From: Artemisia argyi
Lineage: Eukaryota; Streptophyta; Magnoliopsida; Asterales; Asteraceae
Direction: 5' to 3'
Length of the DNA stretch: 64,000 nt
NCBI GenBank assembly: GCA_030686995.1
Contig: CM060692.1
Span: 127,177,796-127,241,795 of the forward strand
Part shown: piece by piece, positions 58,294 through 64,000 of the stretch
Layout: each line of letters begins with the position of its first letter
How positions within the stretch are numbered: position 1 is the first letter of the stretch
Notes under the pieces: generated by a model
Database searches by the model: none
What the model saw: only the letters and a program-made list of their open reading frames with translations
Told to the model about the DNA's origin: nothing
Position numbers and translations under genes: made by a program

Positions 58294-58354
58294 ACATATG
58301 GATGAAAGTTCGTATTTTACGTGTTTTATTTTCTGTATTGTACTTTGTATTTTC
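58262..58354. repeat. Inverted repeat with 34-nt arms
   Basis: The 58262-58295 arm (GAAAATACAAAGTA...) matches the reverse complement of 58321-58354 with about three mismatches. Spacer 25 nt. Confidence 0.8.
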
Positions 58355-58640
58355 GCTAAATTCAAACACCTACCCAAAACCTCTTTCAAGATCTTGAAAC
58401 TGTGGTTGTTATTAGCTTTGAAAATAAATAAATAAAGGGTATTTGTGGTTCAATTATAACTAGTAACAAAGGAGTCCTGTGTCTAGTGTGTTTATGTTAA
58501 TCGGTTTTAAAAAAAGAAAAGGACGAATTTATTTTCTCTAGATTTGTATCTTTAGTTTGAGAGAAAAAGTTAGTAGTGGTTTTGTATTTGTGACTGCGTA
58601 ATATTAAGGTGTGTGTGCTTAGGGTATATAAAAAAAGGAA

Positions 58641-58902
58641 ATGCTAACGACAGTCCTAAGGGTTGTCATTAACAACAAACTCAACTTTTTTTGTTTCATA
58701 ATAATACTAACATTAAGACATGAACAAAAACATGCACCACCTTTTTCGCTTATACAACCATTGAATGAAATGAATTACAAATGTGTTTGAGAAATAATAG
58801 GAGGCAATAACTAATTCATGATGATTTTGTTTGGACAATGCATTATTTTTGTGAAAAGTTTGTTGTTAATGACAACCATAAGGGCTGTTGTTAGTAAAAC
58901 CC
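58641..58902. mobile_element. MITE-like element with terminal inverted repeats
   Basis: Left end GCTAACGACAGTCCTAAGG and on to GTCATTAACAACAAACT (58643-58681); the reverse complement of the right end is ACTAACAACAGCCCTTATGG and on to GTCATTAACAACAAACT (58857-58895). About 38-bp inverted ends surround about 180 bp of non-coding DNA. No clear target duplication, so superfamily is open. Confidence 0.65.
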
Positions 58903-58944
58903 CTAAAAAAAATTAGGGATTCATTTTATATTGGGTGGAGTTTA

Positions 58945-59092
58945 GGGTCACAAATAGTGGATTAGGTTTGGTTAGTTATTTCTTCATTTGGACTGTTGTA
59001 GTAACGGGCCTAAAAGTGGGGTCACAAATAGTGGATTATGTTTAGTTAGTTATTTCTTCATTTGGACTGTTGTAGTAACGGGCCTAAAAGTG
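58945..59092. repeat. 74-bp tandem duplication
   Basis: GGGTCACAAATAGTGGATTA through CGGGCCTAAAAGTGG at 58945-59018 and 59019-59092, nearly identical (two substitutions). Confidence 0.9.
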
Positions 59093-59590
59093 GTTAATTA
59101 GATTTTGATTGGGCTTAAATTTCTTACTAAACAACGTCGAAAACTTGAATTAGCCAAAAAGAAAAAAAAGGACAAAGCCATCTTATTTTATAATTCAATT
59201 TTAATGTTATTTGAATTATTATGTTTTAAACAACGTAAAAACTTTAATTATTATTGTTTTAATGTTATTTGAATTATTATGTAATGTTTTTGTTATTAAT
59301 GAAATTTAGTTTTGTTGCTAAAAAATTTGAAAAGAAAATAAAAAGAAAAAAGATGAAGTTCTCCTTCGTGTCGTAAAAAGTTATATGTAAATTGTTGGAA
59401 AGAAAAAGCTGATATAACAAACAAACAAAATGAATGTGAGTGAAGGTCACTTGTTGCCTCGTCTTTGGCTTAGTTACAAATCCGACAAACCATAAAGATA
59501 TTTTCTAAATTACAGAATGACCCCTTTAAGTTACAATAACGAACAGGACAAGCTTCTTATTTGGTACCAAACAAAGTCATGAGTTAAACC
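59093..59590. other. Region upstream of the RIO2-like gene
   Basis: AT-rich, presumably holding the promoter. A TTTTAATGTTATTTGAATTA direct repeat lies at about 59199 and 59260. No TATA box can be assigned with confidence. Confidence 0.35.
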
Positions 59591-59599
59591 CTAATCATT

Positions 59600-60022
59600 T
59601 TAATTTTGCTCTCATCATCTTCATCAACTGTAACCCTATTCTTCACCACCGCCACTACCGCGGCCGCTTCTCCTCCCTCTTACATAGGTACTATAATTTT
59701 GCTTAACATTCTGCTCTATATTTAACCAAAACACAACAAATTATAATCTTTAGCTTAACCCTATAGTTACTATTTTATTTTTTCATATATTTGGGATTAC
59801 TTAGTTTGTCTTTTTATCTGCTTATTTATAAGCAGAGCAGAAGCTCTTTTGTGTCACGTAAGCAGTTTCTGCTTATCTGCTTCTTTTGTGTCACGTAAAC
59901 AGTTTTTTCTTAACTGCTTATTTTTAGGCATATGCATAAGTAGAAAAATAAGCAATCCCAAAAGCACCCATAGCTAATACTCTCTATGCGCGCAGGGTGT
60001 TGAAGAAGAAAAGAGACAAGTA
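59600..60022 (+). other. 5'UTR with intron of the RIO2-like gene
   Basis: A CT-rich leader with CACCACCGCCACTACCGCGG ends CATAG at 59687 before GTACTA. A GT-AG intron (59688-59995) ends GCGCAG, then 27 bp of leader precede the ATG. The intron contains a 38-bp near-duplicate (CTTTTGTGTCACGTAAGCAG / ...AAACAG). Confidence 0.55.

Positions 60023-64000
<3,978 letters not shown>

Overview
This window looks like transposon-rich nuclear DNA of a eudicot. The style of its gypsy and copia elements suggests Asteraceae, but that is inference. The only host gene I can support is the 5' part of a RIO2-type kinase gene at the right end (60023 to past 64000). It has GT-AG introns and a 5'UTR intron, and it runs off the window.

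Positions 1-9.7 kb are a patchwork of old elements: a decayed LINE (minus strand), one copia LTR with its primer-binding site, a copia gag remnant, an Athila-like LTR fragment, a complete solo LTR with a perfect target duplication (5541-7139), a Myb/SANT-like pseudogene with a PIF/Harbinger-type right end (7275-8926), and the 3' end of a second LINE.

Positions 9698-57158 form one nested insertion stack. The LINE tail is split by Athila-like element 1 (9698-57158, minus, TSD TGCAC). Element 1 holds a Tat-lineage gypsy element (about 13168-55060, pol on minus, antisense ORF on plus, left LTR lost). The Tat element was hit twice. Athila-like element 2 (15172-40744, minus) split its antisense ORF, and young Athila-like element 3 (44183-50596, plus, TSD GAGTA) split pol between the two RNase H domains. 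Element 2 was then entered by a Tekay-like chromovirus (19325-38968, plus, TSD CTTGG). A Helitron (21787-28448) landed in a TA microsatellite of that chromovirus's 5' LTR. No element looks autonomous: the coding regions carry stops, frameshifts or large deletions, and most stops I could interpret fit C-to-T or G-to-A change.

The most unusual signals are regulatory. The Athila-like LTRs carry arrays of the odd palindrome TGACG-N-CGTCA directly upstream of a TATA box, and the unrelated solo LTR carries an array of CTACG-N-CGTAG in the same position. The Athila-like LTRs also contain a stretch complementary to the 5' end of tRNA-Asp, the same tRNA that matches their primer-binding site, which suggests an extended primer contact. 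Element 2 encodes an unrecognised protein where gag would be expected.

To the right (57.3-60 kb) lie a diverged tandem duplication with an inverted repeat, a MITE-like element and a 74-bp tandem duplication, then the RIO2 gene. All family calls come from reading motifs by eye; no database search was possible.
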